Assembly: GCA_026997215.1 (NCBI GenBank)
Contig: JALWJP010000121.1
Coordinates: 1 to 13,096 of the forward strand
Origin: Nanobdellati archaeon
GTDB taxonomy: Archaea; EX4484-52; JAADEF01
Direction of reading: 5' to 3'
Length of the DNA stretch: 13,096 nucleotides
The translations under genes were made by a program, and so were the position numbers. Within the stretch, counting starts at the first letter, position 1, and every line of letters starts with the position of its first letter. Under the pieces are notes generated by a model. That model saw only the letters and a program-made list of their open reading frames with translations. It ran no database searches and had not been told where the DNA came from. Positions 6,954-12,538 of this stretch are shown here, in pieces.

Positions 6954-7582
6954 ATGTATGGTATAAAGATCCTTTTTGGTATAAGATGGTATTATTCATA
7001 TATTTGATAGGGATTGCTATTTTTGCAACCGGAGCACTACTTTACAAAGCAATGGGAATTGCAATCTGGTCATTAGTATTGCTCATTATATGGAGCCTAA
7101 GCATTATGAGTAATCTGATTTTCTTAGTGATGGCTTTAATATCGTGGAAAGATATAAAAACTAACTTTAAGATACTACTTTCAAGACACAAGGGATATGG
7201 TATATACAATATTGTGAGGGCAAATAAAGTTATTGACAGAATTGTTGCTAAATTAGAAAGCAATCCAGAAATAGCAGGTAAAAAGAGGCTAATCAACAAA
7301 GAACATATATATTATGTTAAACAATCTCCTATTTTCTTTATTCCTCATGTCTTTATACCAGAAGATAGTGCTATGAGCATACCGCTTAAAAGCGAAGATA
7401 AAGTTAATGCAACAAGATTCAGTGAAGCATTAAAACTTGCAGTAAGTTATGGTATGAGTAAAGCACTGGGATTAACAAAGGATTGGAAAAGTATACTAAT
7501 TTTACTAGTTAGTGTTCTAAATCTTTTAGGATTATTCATGATAATATATTTGATGTTAAAGGCACAAGGTGTAGCAATATGA
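6941..7582 (+). CDS. Multi-span membrane protein with a basic soluble middle domain
   Basis: This 213 aa protein opens with aromatic residues (WYKDPFWYK), followed by hydrophobic stretches at about 16-35 and 38-67 (one long or two short helices). A basic soluble region of about 110 residues follows (DIKTNFKILLSRHKGYGIY, NPEIAGKKRLINKEHIYYV, FFIPHVFIPED), and a C-terminal helix lies at about 184-207. No catalytic motif is visible. The ATG at 6941 follows GAGGTAGGT, overlaps the upstream gene by 13 nt, and its stop shares ATGA with the next start. It may be an inner virion or assembly membrane protein that partners the downstream ATPase; this is an inference from operon position. Confidence 0.8.
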   Translation: MDKVNVWYKDPFWYKMVLFIYLIGIAIFATGALLYKAMGIAIWSLVLLIIWSLSIMSNLIFLVMALISWKDIKTNFKILLSRHKGYGIYNIVRANKVIDRIVAKLESNPEIAGKKRLINKEHIYYVKQSPIFFIPHVFIPEDSAMSIPLKSEDKVNATRFSEALKLAVSYGMSKALGLTKDWKSILILLVSVLNLLGLFMIIYLMLKAQGVAI

Positions 7583-8055
7583 ACATAGACGACCTAAAGA
7601 GGAAACTCGGTGTTTTTTCAAAAAGAATAGAAATTAAAAATCAAGACAAGGTTAAAAAATACAAAGTTGTTGAAAAGTATTATATAGATGATACTTCAAG
7701 CAAAACAGCATTGGCTCTTTTTAAGAGTTTGAATAGTTATGTAAATAAAGTTAAGAAAATTGGTAATGATGCTTATGTATATATAGATGATAAAGGCATA
7801 GTTTTAGAAGAGATATTAGAATTAGATGATGAAGGATTGGAACAGAGGCTTTTTGACCCGAGGTTTTTCTCTTATAAGGATAAGAACTACGTTTCTGTTG
7901 AAAAACAACAATCCCTACCACAAAAAATGATGGCTAAAGTGCTCAATAAACAAATGGCAGTTGCAAGAGATGGATTAAATAAAATAGCAGAATACCATTA
8001 TGAGGTCTATGAGGTGTTAGATAATGGGGAAGAAAAACTTATTGAATATCACTGA
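7579..8055 (+). CDS. Soluble lysine-rich protein, unknown
   Basis: This is a 158 aa protein without membrane segments or cysteines. It is basic at the N-terminus (LKRKLGVFSKRIEIKNQDK) and has an alternating hydrophobic pattern (YVYIDDKGIVLEEILELDD) suggesting a small mixed alpha/beta fold, followed by a helix (QKMMAKVLNKQMAVARDG). It is coupled to the membrane protein gene by ATGA and overlaps the next gene by 32 nt. The family was not recognised. Confidence 0.8.
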   Translation: MNIDDLKRKLGVFSKRIEIKNQDKVKKYKVVEKYYIDDTSSKTALALFKSLNSYVNKVKKIGNDAYVYIDDKGIVLEEILELDDEGLEQRLFDPRFFSYKDKNYVSVEKQQSLPQKMMAKVLNKQMAVARDGLNKIAEYHYEVYEVLDNGEEKLIEYH

Positions 8056-8278
8056 TGAGTATGATATAAAGATTACTATATATGATAATTACGGACAGTA
8101 TAAAATATATGAAGATCAAAGAAGCTTTTCTAAAATATTTGATATGCTTGATAAAATAGGAGAGAAATTTGGTTTTTCTATATTTGATGAGTATTTTAAA
8201 TACAAATATCATAAGGCAGATGAGGAGCTTCAAAATTTCATAAGAACAATAAAAGTTAAGCTCGGGTTGGTGAAGTAG
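8024..8278 (+). CDS. Small soluble protein, unknown
   Basis: This is an 84 aa protein with an N-terminal beta-like half (YDIKITIYDNYGQYKIYED) and a helical C-terminal half. The ATG at 8024 has GAGGTG 7 nt upstream, inside the end of the preceding gene, which supports the 32-nt overlap. It ends one nucleotide before the next start. Its N-terminal strand pattern resembles that of the preceding 158 aa protein, but not enough to claim a duplication. Confidence 0.75.
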   Translation: MGKKNLLNITDEYDIKITIYDNYGQYKIYEDQRSFSKIFDMLDKIGEKFGFSIFDEYFKYKYHKADEELQNFIRTIKVKLGLVK

Positions 8279-8279
8279 A

Positions 8280-8741
8280 ATGTCTTTAAATAGGCAGCAG
8301 ATGCTTAAAGAAGAAGAACTTGGGGCAGTTAAAATAACAGATGCTTTTAATATGCTTCTTTTTAGGCAAATGGATAGAATAAATGTTATCGCAAGTAGTA
8401 TGGATGGAAACTACAATAAAGATGTAGTTATTGCTTACGATTCAGCGGTTAAGCAATTAAAGGCAATGCTTTATAAGAGCATATTCAACAACAAAATATT
8501 GTTTAAGATATTCAACAACATAGAGTCAAAGAAGAGAAAGCTAATAAAAGAGACTAAACTTTCTATGATGGAGTTTAGGAAAGCATATTATGATATGGTT
8601 TATGAGCAATTTGCCATACTTATGCTTATTTATGAGATGTATTATCTTGTTGATGAAGTAGATGCCGAAGGAAAATTATTAGATGAGGTTGACGTAAATG
8701 CTGGAAACAATACAAAGCAGGATAATGAGGTATCCGAATAA
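8280..8741 (+). CDS. Alpha-helical soluble protein, unknown, directly upstream of the ATPase
   Basis: This 153 aa protein is predicted to be mainly helical (ITDAFNMLLFRQMDRINVI, KQLKAMLYKSIFNNKILFK, MVYEQFAILMLIYEMYYLV) with an acidic Asn-rich tail. It is Met-rich and has no cysteine or enzyme motif. The ATG at 8280 lies 7 nt after GGTGA. It overlaps the ATPase gene by 44 nt, a tight coupling that suggests the two proteins act together. The hydrophobic stretch near 110-125 could be a buried helix rather than a membrane segment. Confidence 0.8.
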   Translation: MSLNRQQMLKEEELGAVKITDAFNMLLFRQMDRINVIASSMDGNYNKDVVIAYDSAVKQLKAMLYKSIFNNKILFKIFNNIESKKRKLIKETKLSMMEFRKAYYDMVYEQFAILMLIYEMYYLVDEVDAEGKLLDEVDVNAGNNTKQDNEVSE

Positions 8742-9726
8742 AAGAAACCTGATGAACCTTGAAGAGATGATTTCATTAGATTTAGATTTAAGACCTCATT
8801 ATGAAGATTTGATTAATGCAGTATCTTATAATCCTTATGATCCTTACAATATCTGGCAAGCACATTTCGATATGATAAGGCAAAGAGTTTACGAGAACAA
8901 CCAGAATTATTTAGCAATATTTACAGGTCCAACGGGTTCTGGTAAAAGCTATTCATCTTTAGCATTTGCATTAACTCTCAATCCAGACTTTAATATAGAA
9001 GAAAGGATTGTTTTTAATGTCAAGGATTTCTTTAGATTAATAAATAGCGGAGAGCTTAAGAAAGGAGATGTCATAATATGGGAAGAGTTGGGAACATCAA
9101 CTCCTTCTGAGGAATGGTATAGCAAGCAGAATAAAGCTGTTAGAATGGTTTTAGAAACTTTTAGAACAGACAATCTTATTGTTATATTTAATGTGCCTTA
9201 TTTAAAGTTTATAGATAGCAAGATAAGGATGTTAATGCATGCTCACTATAAGGCAATGGGGTTTAACAAGAAAAGAGGATTGGGATATGTAAAGCCTTAT
9301 GCTATTGATTATAATGAATATATGGATAAAATATTTTATCCTACTATGAAGTTAAAAGTTATGGGTAAGATAGTTAAGATAAAGTATCTAAAAATTCCTA
9401 GGATACCGAATAAAATTGCTAAAAGATATGAGAAAGTTAGAGAAGATTTCTTAGAAGAGCTTAAGTTGAGGCATGAAACAGAAATAAGAGTAGAAGAGAT
9501 TAAAGATGAAAACAGAGATGTACAATATAAAAAGCTTATTGTTAGAGAGATTGAGAGATTAAGAGCAGAAGGTTATAAATGGAGAGAGATTGCTGAATAT
9601 ATGCTTGAGGAATACAACATAAATAAGAAAGAAGCATCATGGCAATATTTCTATAAGCAAAATAAAGAAAAATTTTTTAAACCTAAATTTGAAGAACTCA
9701 TAGAACAAATTAAAAATAGTAAATAA
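8698..9726 (+). CDS. P-loop ATPase (Zot/FtsK-HerA-like) with a C-terminal helix-turn-helix-like region, probable virion assembly or DNA-translocation motor
   Basis: This is a 342 aa protein. Walker A is GPTGSGKS (77-84), Walker B is VIIWEE (125-130), and a sensor-like element, FRTDNLIVIFNVP, lies at 155-167. This arrangement (P-loop, acidic strand ending in EE, then the xTFR..N..VIF.VP strand) is shared by uncharacterised ATPases of archaeal viruses and integrated elements annotated as Zot-like or morphogenesis ATPases. Residues about 240-290 form a charged, coiled-coil-like segment. Residues about 290-315 (GYKWREIAEYMLEEYNINKK) resemble a helix-turn-helix, suggesting DNA contact. There is no membrane helix, so the upstream membrane proteins may anchor it. 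The ATG at 8698 has GAGGT 8 nt before it; ATG at 8725 is a weaker alternative. It is the last gene of the operon. DNA packaging or virion morphogenesis is inferred. Confidence 0.85.
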   Translation: MLETIQSRIMRYPNKRNLMNLEEMISLDLDLRPHYEDLINAVSYNPYDPYNIWQAHFDMIRQRVYENNQNYLAIFTGPTGSGKSYSSLAFALTLNPDFNIEERIVFNVKDFFRLINSGELKKGDVIIWEELGTSTPSEEWYSKQNKAVRMVLETFRTDNLIVIFNVPYLKFIDSKIRMLMHAHYKAMGFNKKRGLGYVKPYAIDYNEYMDKIFYPTMKLKVMGKIVKIKYLKIPRIPNKIAKRYEKVREDFLEELKLRHETEIRVEEIKDENRDVQYKKLIVREIERLRAEGYKWREIAEYMLEEYNINKKEASWQYFYKQNKEKFFKPKFEELIEQIKNSK

Positions 9727-9762
9727 TTAATATGTTTACAATATATAGTACAGAGCGAATAA

Positions 9763-9783
9763 TGTTTTTGTTTTTGGTTTTTT
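9763..9783 (+). terminator. T-rich archaeal terminator after the ATPase operon
   Basis: Three T-runs of five or six bases are separated only by one or two G, about 40 nt after the ATPase stop. Archaeal RNA polymerase terminates at such oligo-T tracts without a hairpin. It separates the assembly operon from the integrase promoter. Confidence 0.65.
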
Positions 9784-9792
9784 CATAGTGCT

Positions 9793-9817
9793 TTTAACAA
9801 AGTATAAATTTGTTAAA
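9793..9817. promoter_or_regulatory. Integrase promoter: TATA box enclosed by a perfect inverted repeat (operator)
   Basis: TTTAACAAA (9793-9801) and TTTGTTAAA (9809-9817) are exact reverse complements, and the 7-nt spacer, GTATAAA, contains the TATA box. The TATA centre is about 37 nt before the TTG start (9842), so transcription should begin near 9831, right at the SD. As at 5912-5933, the TATA box is wrapped by a symmetric element, implying control by a dimeric regulator, perhaps the winged-helix protein encoded at 10633-10950 (inference). Confidence 0.7.
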
Positions 9818-9831
9818 TAGAGAAAAAAGAA

Positions 9832-9836
9832 GGTGA
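9832..9836 (+). promoter_or_regulatory. SD (GGTGA) deciding the TTG start of the integrase
   Basis: GGTGA is followed by 5 nt and then TTG at 9842. An in-frame GTG at 9833 lies inside this SD and is therefore not preferred. The spacing is identical to that at the coat gene. Confidence 0.65.
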
Positions 9837-9841
9837 TTGGT

Positions 9842-10432
9842 TTGCCAAGGCCTTGGAGATGGCACAATAGAGTTAAGAAGAAATTAGATAAGAATATACC
9901 TTCGGAAGAGGAGATATTAGAGAAAATAAATTCTATTAGTAATGTTAGAAATAGATATTTCATAATGATGCTATATTATACTGGTGGAAGGATATCCGAG
10001 GTTCTTAATATACAAAGGATATCTAAAGAAGTGAGATATAGTAGAATGCTCTCTAAGTATGTTCCTGTAATAGAGATACACATGCCTAATGAAAAAACAA
10101 GAGATAAAATACCTACTAAAATTATTCCTCTTAATCTTGAGATAGAAAACATAGATTATGTTCTTCCTATGTATGAATATGTTAAGATGGTTATAAGAAG
10201 CCCGCAGAAGTGGGGATTTAGTACTAAGCAAAGGGCGTGGCAGATAATTAAGAATGAAACTAAAGAATTGTTTGATTTTCCTGTTAATCCTCACATCTTT
10301 AGGCATCTAAGAACATCTCATTTAACTATGAGGGGGTATCATCCTGAGGTAATAAGACGATTGTTGGGATGGACGAGTTTAAGGATGTATGAGAGGCATT
10401 ACTCTCATTTGAACGTGTCAGATTTGATATAG
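9842..10432 (+). CDS. int: Minimal tyrosine recombinase / integrase (catalytic domain only)
   Basis: This is a 196 aa protein. Counted from the TTG start, the tyrosine-recombinase residues are all visible: Arg50 in TGGRISEVL, a Lys in the hairpin KTRDKIPTKIIP (near 85-93), His151 and Arg154 in HIFRHLRTSH, Trp177 in LLGWTSLRMYE (usually His, Trp tolerated) and the nucleophile Tyr187 in ERHYSHL. It resembles archaeal XerA-like and viral integrases but lacks the N-terminal SAM-like core-binding domain; only about 35 residues, starting with a basic Trp/Arg cluster (PRPWRWHNRVKKK), precede the catalytic fold. No upstream frame supplies the missing domain. It has its own promoter with an inverted repeat over the TATA box, and its last 107 bp overlap a convergent gene. 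Likely roles are integration, excision or genome-dimer resolution. Confidence 0.88.
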   Translation: MPRPWRWHNRVKKKLDKNIPSEEEILEKINSISNVRNRYFIMMLYYTGGRISEVLNIQRISKEVRYSRMLSKYVPVIEIHMPNEKTRDKIPTKIIPLNLEIENIDYVLPMYEYVKMVIRSPQKWGFSTKQRAWQIIKNETKELFDFPVNPHIFRHLRTSHLTMRGYHPEVIRRLLGWTSLRMYERHYSHLNVSDLI

Positions 10433-10646
10433 GAAACTCTATATAGTATCCACGCATTTTAATATAATCATCAACCTTTTCATAATAGTAATGTTCTATG
10501 TCTCTATACATTATAGCAATCATAACAACACCAACAATAACAATAATATCTATTATAATAGAGAGAACGATAAAGAACTTCTCGTATTTTTTGTTTGTGC
10601 ATTCATTAAGTTTCCTTAACCAATATCTCATTTCATAGATTTGCAT
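10326..10646 (-). CDS. Single-span membrane protein, convergent with and overlapping the integrase
   Basis: This is a 106 aa protein with a basic N-terminus (MRYWLRKLNECTNKKYEK), one transmembrane helix at about 25-46, and then a polar tail rich in Asn/Ser with NLT, NES and NAS sequons, which suits an N-in, C-out protein. The ATG at 10646 lies 7 nt after GGTGG and overlaps the end of the winged-helix gene by 14 nt. The last 35 residues are encoded antisense to the integrase C-terminus, including its catalytic Tyr, His and Arg region. That part may be a recent run-on past a lost stop. No family was recognised. Confidence 0.65.
   Translation of the reverse strand: MQIYEMRYWLRKLNECTNKKYEKFFIVLSIIIDIIVIVGVVMIAIMYRDIEHYYYEKVDDYIKMRGYYIEFPISNLTRSNESNASHTSLNSSIPTIVLLPQDDTPS
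10389..10408. repeat. Inverted repeat with a 6-bp spacer inside the integrase catalytic codons
   Basis: ATGAGAG (10389-10395), spacer GCATTA, and CTCTCAT (10402-10408) are perfect 7-bp arms. The geometry is that of a tyrosine-recombinase core site (two inverted arms and a 6-8 bp overlap), and SSV1-type viruses carry attP within int. The arms are short and chance is possible. No tRNA-gene fragment is recognisable here. Confidence 0.25.
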
Positions 10647-10950
10647 TTATGATCCACCACCAAAACCTATCTGTTTTATCTTGCTCTTCTAAGTATGCCA
10701 ATGCTTTTTCTTTAGAAGTAAGTTCATAAATATATGCTCCTTCTTTTGTTATTCCAGTAACATGAATAATATTTTTATTTGCTAAATGCTGTATTGCTCT
10801 TTTTATTTGCATGTATAGTGCCTCATTATTGCTTTTAGAGTAAGCATTAAAAAGAGAAAGAAAATCGTTGGTTGTGCCTCTCTCACTAGATATCAAAAAA
10901 TATATAATTTTCTTTCTAATTTCTGTGAATGTCATTTCTGTGAAAGTCAT
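10633..10950 (-). CDS. Winged-helix-type DNA-binding protein (probable transcription regulator)
   Basis: This 105 aa protein has the pattern of a winged helix: helix 1 (IRKKIIYFLISSE), helix 2 (TNDFLSLFNAYSK), recognition helix (NEALYMQIKRAIQHLANKN), then a two-strand wing (IIHVTGITKEGAYIYELT), followed by a C-terminal helix and a Trp-rich end (RFWWWIINA) that may dimerise. It starts directly after the upstream stop (TGA then ATG at 10950), with GAGGTGA 7 nt before the ATG. The first ten residues are a near-perfect duplication (MTFTE twice), so the second Met (10935) is a possible start. It is a candidate ligand for the palindromic operators at 5912 and 9793; that link is inferred. Confidence 0.7.
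   Translation of the reverse strand: MTFTEMTFTEIRKKIIYFLISSERGTTNDFLSLFNAYSKSNNEALYMQIKRAIQHLANKNIIHVTGITKEGAYIYELTSKEKALAYLEEQDKTDRFWWWIINANL
10921..10950 (-). repeat. 15-bp tandem duplication at the start of the winged-helix gene
   Basis: Read on the minus strand, ATGACTTTCACAGAA is followed at once by ATGACATTCACAGAA, one mismatch in 15. It duplicates the start codon and the first four amino acids. Confidence 0.8.
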
Positions 10951-11202
10951 TCACGTATCACCTCTCTCTTTCTTATACCTTTCCCATTTCTTCAGTATTT
11001 CTTGAAGCGTCTTCATTAATTGCTTTACCTGTTCTTCCTCTAAAGATGCTTTTACTGCTGTACTAGTGTTTCCATATGTGTCATATACTACGAAATACAC
11101 TTGTAAGTAATATTCGCCGAGCAGAAAAGGAGTCTTTTCTGCTACAACAATTAATCCCTCGTTTTCATCCCCAAAATGCCTTTTTAATATCCTTCTGCTC
11201 AT
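10951..11202 (-). CDS. Small alpha/beta protein, unknown
   Basis: This is an 83 aa protein. After a basic N-terminus (MSRRILKRHFG) it shows three beta-like segments (GLIVVAEK, YYLQVYFVVYD, TAVKASL) and a long amphipathic C-terminal helix (QVKQLMKTLQEILKKWERYK). There is no cysteine or membrane segment. The ATG at 11202 follows GGGTGGT with normal spacing, and its stop abuts the ATG of the winged-helix gene, so the two are probably co-translated. The family was not recognised. Confidence 0.75.
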   Translation of the reverse strand: MSRRILKRHFGDENEGLIVVAEKTPFLLGEYYLQVYFVVYDTYGNTSTAVKASLEEEQVKQLMKTLQEILKKWERYKKERGDT

Positions 11203-11231
11203 TCCATACCACCCAACATTTCCACAATTTT

Positions 11232-11411
11232 TTATTTTTTCATGTTAATGATTTTCTGTTGCTCCGAATATTTTTTCAAAACCCTTTCTAATTTCTCTAT
11301 TCTGCTTATTGCTTCTGCTAAAGATTTCTTTAACCTCACATTCTCTTGTTTTAAATTATAGTTTTCTTGTTGCGTTGTTTTCAATATCTCTAAGTAATAT
11401 CTTTCATCCAT
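11232..11411 (-). CDS. 59 aa coiled-coil microprotein
   Basis: This short protein begins MDERYYLEILKTTQQ and has heptad-spaced Leu/Ile (YNLKQENVRLKKSLAEAIS, then RIEKLERVLKKY), a likely leucine-zipper-type coiled coil. The ATG at 11411 is preceded by AAAAAGGTGGTG, a strong SD. It lies 32 nt after the 57 aa gene and 29 nt before the 83 aa gene. A TATA-like stretch sits at about 11431-11441 but is too close to the ATG to be a confident promoter. The function is unknown; a dimerising or adaptor protein is plausible. Confidence 0.7.
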   Translation of the reverse strand: MDERYYLEILKTTQQENYNLKQENVRLKKSLAEAISRIEKLERVLKKYSEQQKIINMKK

Positions 11412-11443
11412 ATAACACCACCTTTTTATGCCTTTTATATAAT

Positions 11444-11617
11444 CTATGAGATCGATTCTTTTTCTTCAATATAATGATAAAAATATGAAATACCAAACGC
11501 AGCTCGAAATATTATGTTAGCTATTCTTTTTTCATCAAATCCTTTTTTTCTAAGCTTTTCAACTATGTTCATCATATCTGCCATTATCAAATATACCTCA
11601 CACTCCTCTTCATTCAT
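11444..11617 (-). CDS. 57 aa helical protein, unknown
   Basis: The protein begins MNEEECEVYLIMADMMNIV, continues with a basic segment (EKLRKKGFDEKRIANIIFR) and ends in an aromatic stretch (AAFGISYFYHYIEEKES). A KGFDEKRIANII-type segment is reminiscent of short helical DNA-binding or adaptor proteins, but no family is claimed. GGTGA lies 4 nt before the ATG at 11617 and overlaps the stop of the zinc-ribbon gene, which supports translation and coupling. Confidence 0.7.
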   Translation of the reverse strand: MNEEECEVYLIMADMMNIVEKLRKKGFDEKRIANIIFRAAFGISYFYHYIEEKESIS

Positions 11618-11621
11618 GATA

Positions 11622-11807
11622 TCACCTTTTGAGTAGTTTATCCGCTGTTCTGAATATCACAGGATATTCTTTAATCTTAACTATCCTTAACATACAATTA
11701 CTACATTCAACAATTGTTGCACTTTCATGCTCGTACTTTATCAACTCTGATCCGCAAATACATTTACCAACAACCTCTAAACCTAAAAGCTCTCTCATAC
11801 TACTCAT
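11622..11807 (-). CDS. Small zinc-ribbon-like protein coupled to the nuclease gene
   Basis: This is a 61 aa protein with four cysteines, CIC at 16-18 and CSNC at 35-38, a C-x-C...C-x2-C arrangement able to bind one zinc ion, then a basic end (FRTADKLLKR). The ATG at 11807 follows GGGAGGGAT and overlaps the end of the nuclease gene by 8 nt. Cas4-type nucleases normally carry cysteines in their own chain and the neighbouring nuclease has none, so a complex of the two is possible but speculative. A transcription-factor role is the alternative. Confidence 0.75.
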   Translation of the reverse strand: MSSMRELLGLEVVGKCICGSELIKYEHESATIVECSNCMLRIVKIKEYPVIFRTADKLLKR

Positions 11808-12357
11808 CTTTATCCCTCCCGTACTTTTTATGGTGTTCTATTACCGCGTCAAGAAGAGCATCATACTTCTTTTTTGAGAAGTCAATATGAAATTCTGAGA
11901 TTGTGAAGTCGTTTTTATTGATGTATGCTAATACACCTTTCTTTTTATTTAATGAACCCATATAGAACATGAGTTGAGCAATATGCTCTTCCTTAGCCTC
12001 TTGTACATTCCATGATGTTGTTTTTAATTCTATAATAGTATTATCTAACACAATGTCTGCTCTACCAACTATCTTTATTTTATCACTGCTTTTTCCATTC
12101 TGAATAAATATTTTTAATTCTGTGCTTACTTCTGTTTCGCTGTCCCAAAATAACTCTCTTTGTATAAAATCATGAAAAATATGCCCTATTCTAAATATTT
12201 TTAATAGGTCTATATCTGTTGGTTGTTGATACTTCTGCCTTATCTCCTCTATTTTCTCAGGATTAAATGATAATTGTGATGCATAGTAAAGTCCAGGGAT
12301 TAGAGGTCTTTTATAGTCTCGCTCTTTTAAGTATTGCTCAAGTCTGTCTATTATCAT
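11800..12357 (-). CDS. PD-(D/E)XK nuclease, RecB/Cas4-like, without cysteines
   Basis: This 185 aa protein shows the RecB/Cas4-family motifs in order: LYYASQLS near 23-30, the GHIFHDFIQ helix with His62, GRAD with Asp101, IELKTT with Glu110 and Lys112, and QLMFY with Gln128 and Tyr132. Together these form a complete metal-dependent nuclease site. Cas4 proteins of similar length carry four Fe-S cysteines; this protein has none, so it is better called a Cas4-like viral nuclease. Its likely role is end-processing or recombination during viral replication, in the cytoplasm. The ATG at 12357 has GGTG 7 nt upstream and follows the preceding stop by one base. Similar nucleases are common in archaeal viruses; no cas gene lies in the window, so a CRISPR role is not supported. 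Confidence 0.85.
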   Translation of the reverse strand: MIIDRLEQYLKERDYKRPLIPGLYYASQLSFNPEKIEEIRQKYQQPTDIDLLKIFRIGHIFHDFIQRELFWDSETEVSTELKIFIQNGKSSDKIKIVGRADIVLDNTIIELKTTSWNVQEAKEEHIAQLMFYMGSLNKKKGVLAYINKNDFTISEFHIDFSKKKYDALLDAVIEHHKKYGRDKDE

Positions 12358-12358
12358 A

Positions 12359-12538
12359 TTAAAGCACCTCTATGCCGTATTTCTTATACAATATTTCCTT
12401 TGTTTTCTGTTCTTGCATCCACGATCCCCCTGCCCACTCCCTAAGCCTTATAAATGGCTTAGTGATGTGGTTAACAACTACCCACTTATATTTGTTGGGT
12501 AAAAACACCAACAACACTAATAGTAAAAGTTCCATCAT
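12359..12538 (-). CDS. 59 aa protein with an N-terminal membrane anchor
   Basis: It starts MMELLLLVLLVFLPNKYKW, a short hydrophobic anchor, followed by a basic soluble part (HITKPFIRLREWAGGSW and KTKEILYKKYG). The ATG at 12538 is chosen because GAGGTGG lies 5 nt before it and it overlaps the previous stop by ATGA; ATG at 12535 is a near alternative, while GTG at 12547 lies within the SD. The family was not recognised. The small-anchor, Rz-like shape is too generic for a functional call. Confidence 0.65.
   Translation of the reverse strand: MMELLLLVLLVFLPNKYKWVVVNHITKPFIRLREWAGGSWMQEQKTKEILYKKYGIEVL

Noticed and set aside
9736..9963. Minus-strand 75-codon frame over the integrase promoter
   Set aside because: It crosses the T-rich terminator and the TATA dyad and is rich in Phe/Leu from reading A-rich coding DNA backwards; no SD supports it.
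9971..10306. Minus-strand 111-codon frame opposite the integrase
   Set aside because: It lies antisense to conserved catalytic motifs and has no family resemblance or SD.
10375..10450. A tRNA gene fragment or attachment site at the integrase 3' end
   Set aside because: GTTCAAAT appears on the minus strand near 10409 but the flanking bases do not pair as a T-stem, and no acceptor or anticodon arm follows.
11431..11441. TATA-like stretch (minus strand) as a promoter for the 59 aa gene
   Set aside because: Start-site spacing would put transcription on or past the ATG, although the gene has a strong SD; it is more likely AT-rich linker DNA.
11076..11877. Plus-strand frames opposite the right-hand operon (11076-11291, 11629-11877)
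   Set aside because: Both oppose genes with strong SDs and coupled overlaps; they are Phe/Leu/Ser-rich shadow translations.
11800..12357. Calling the nuclease a CRISPR Cas4
   Set aside because: It has no Fe-S cysteines, and no cas1/cas2 gene or repeat-spacer array is present; RecB/Cas4-like viral nuclease is the safer call.
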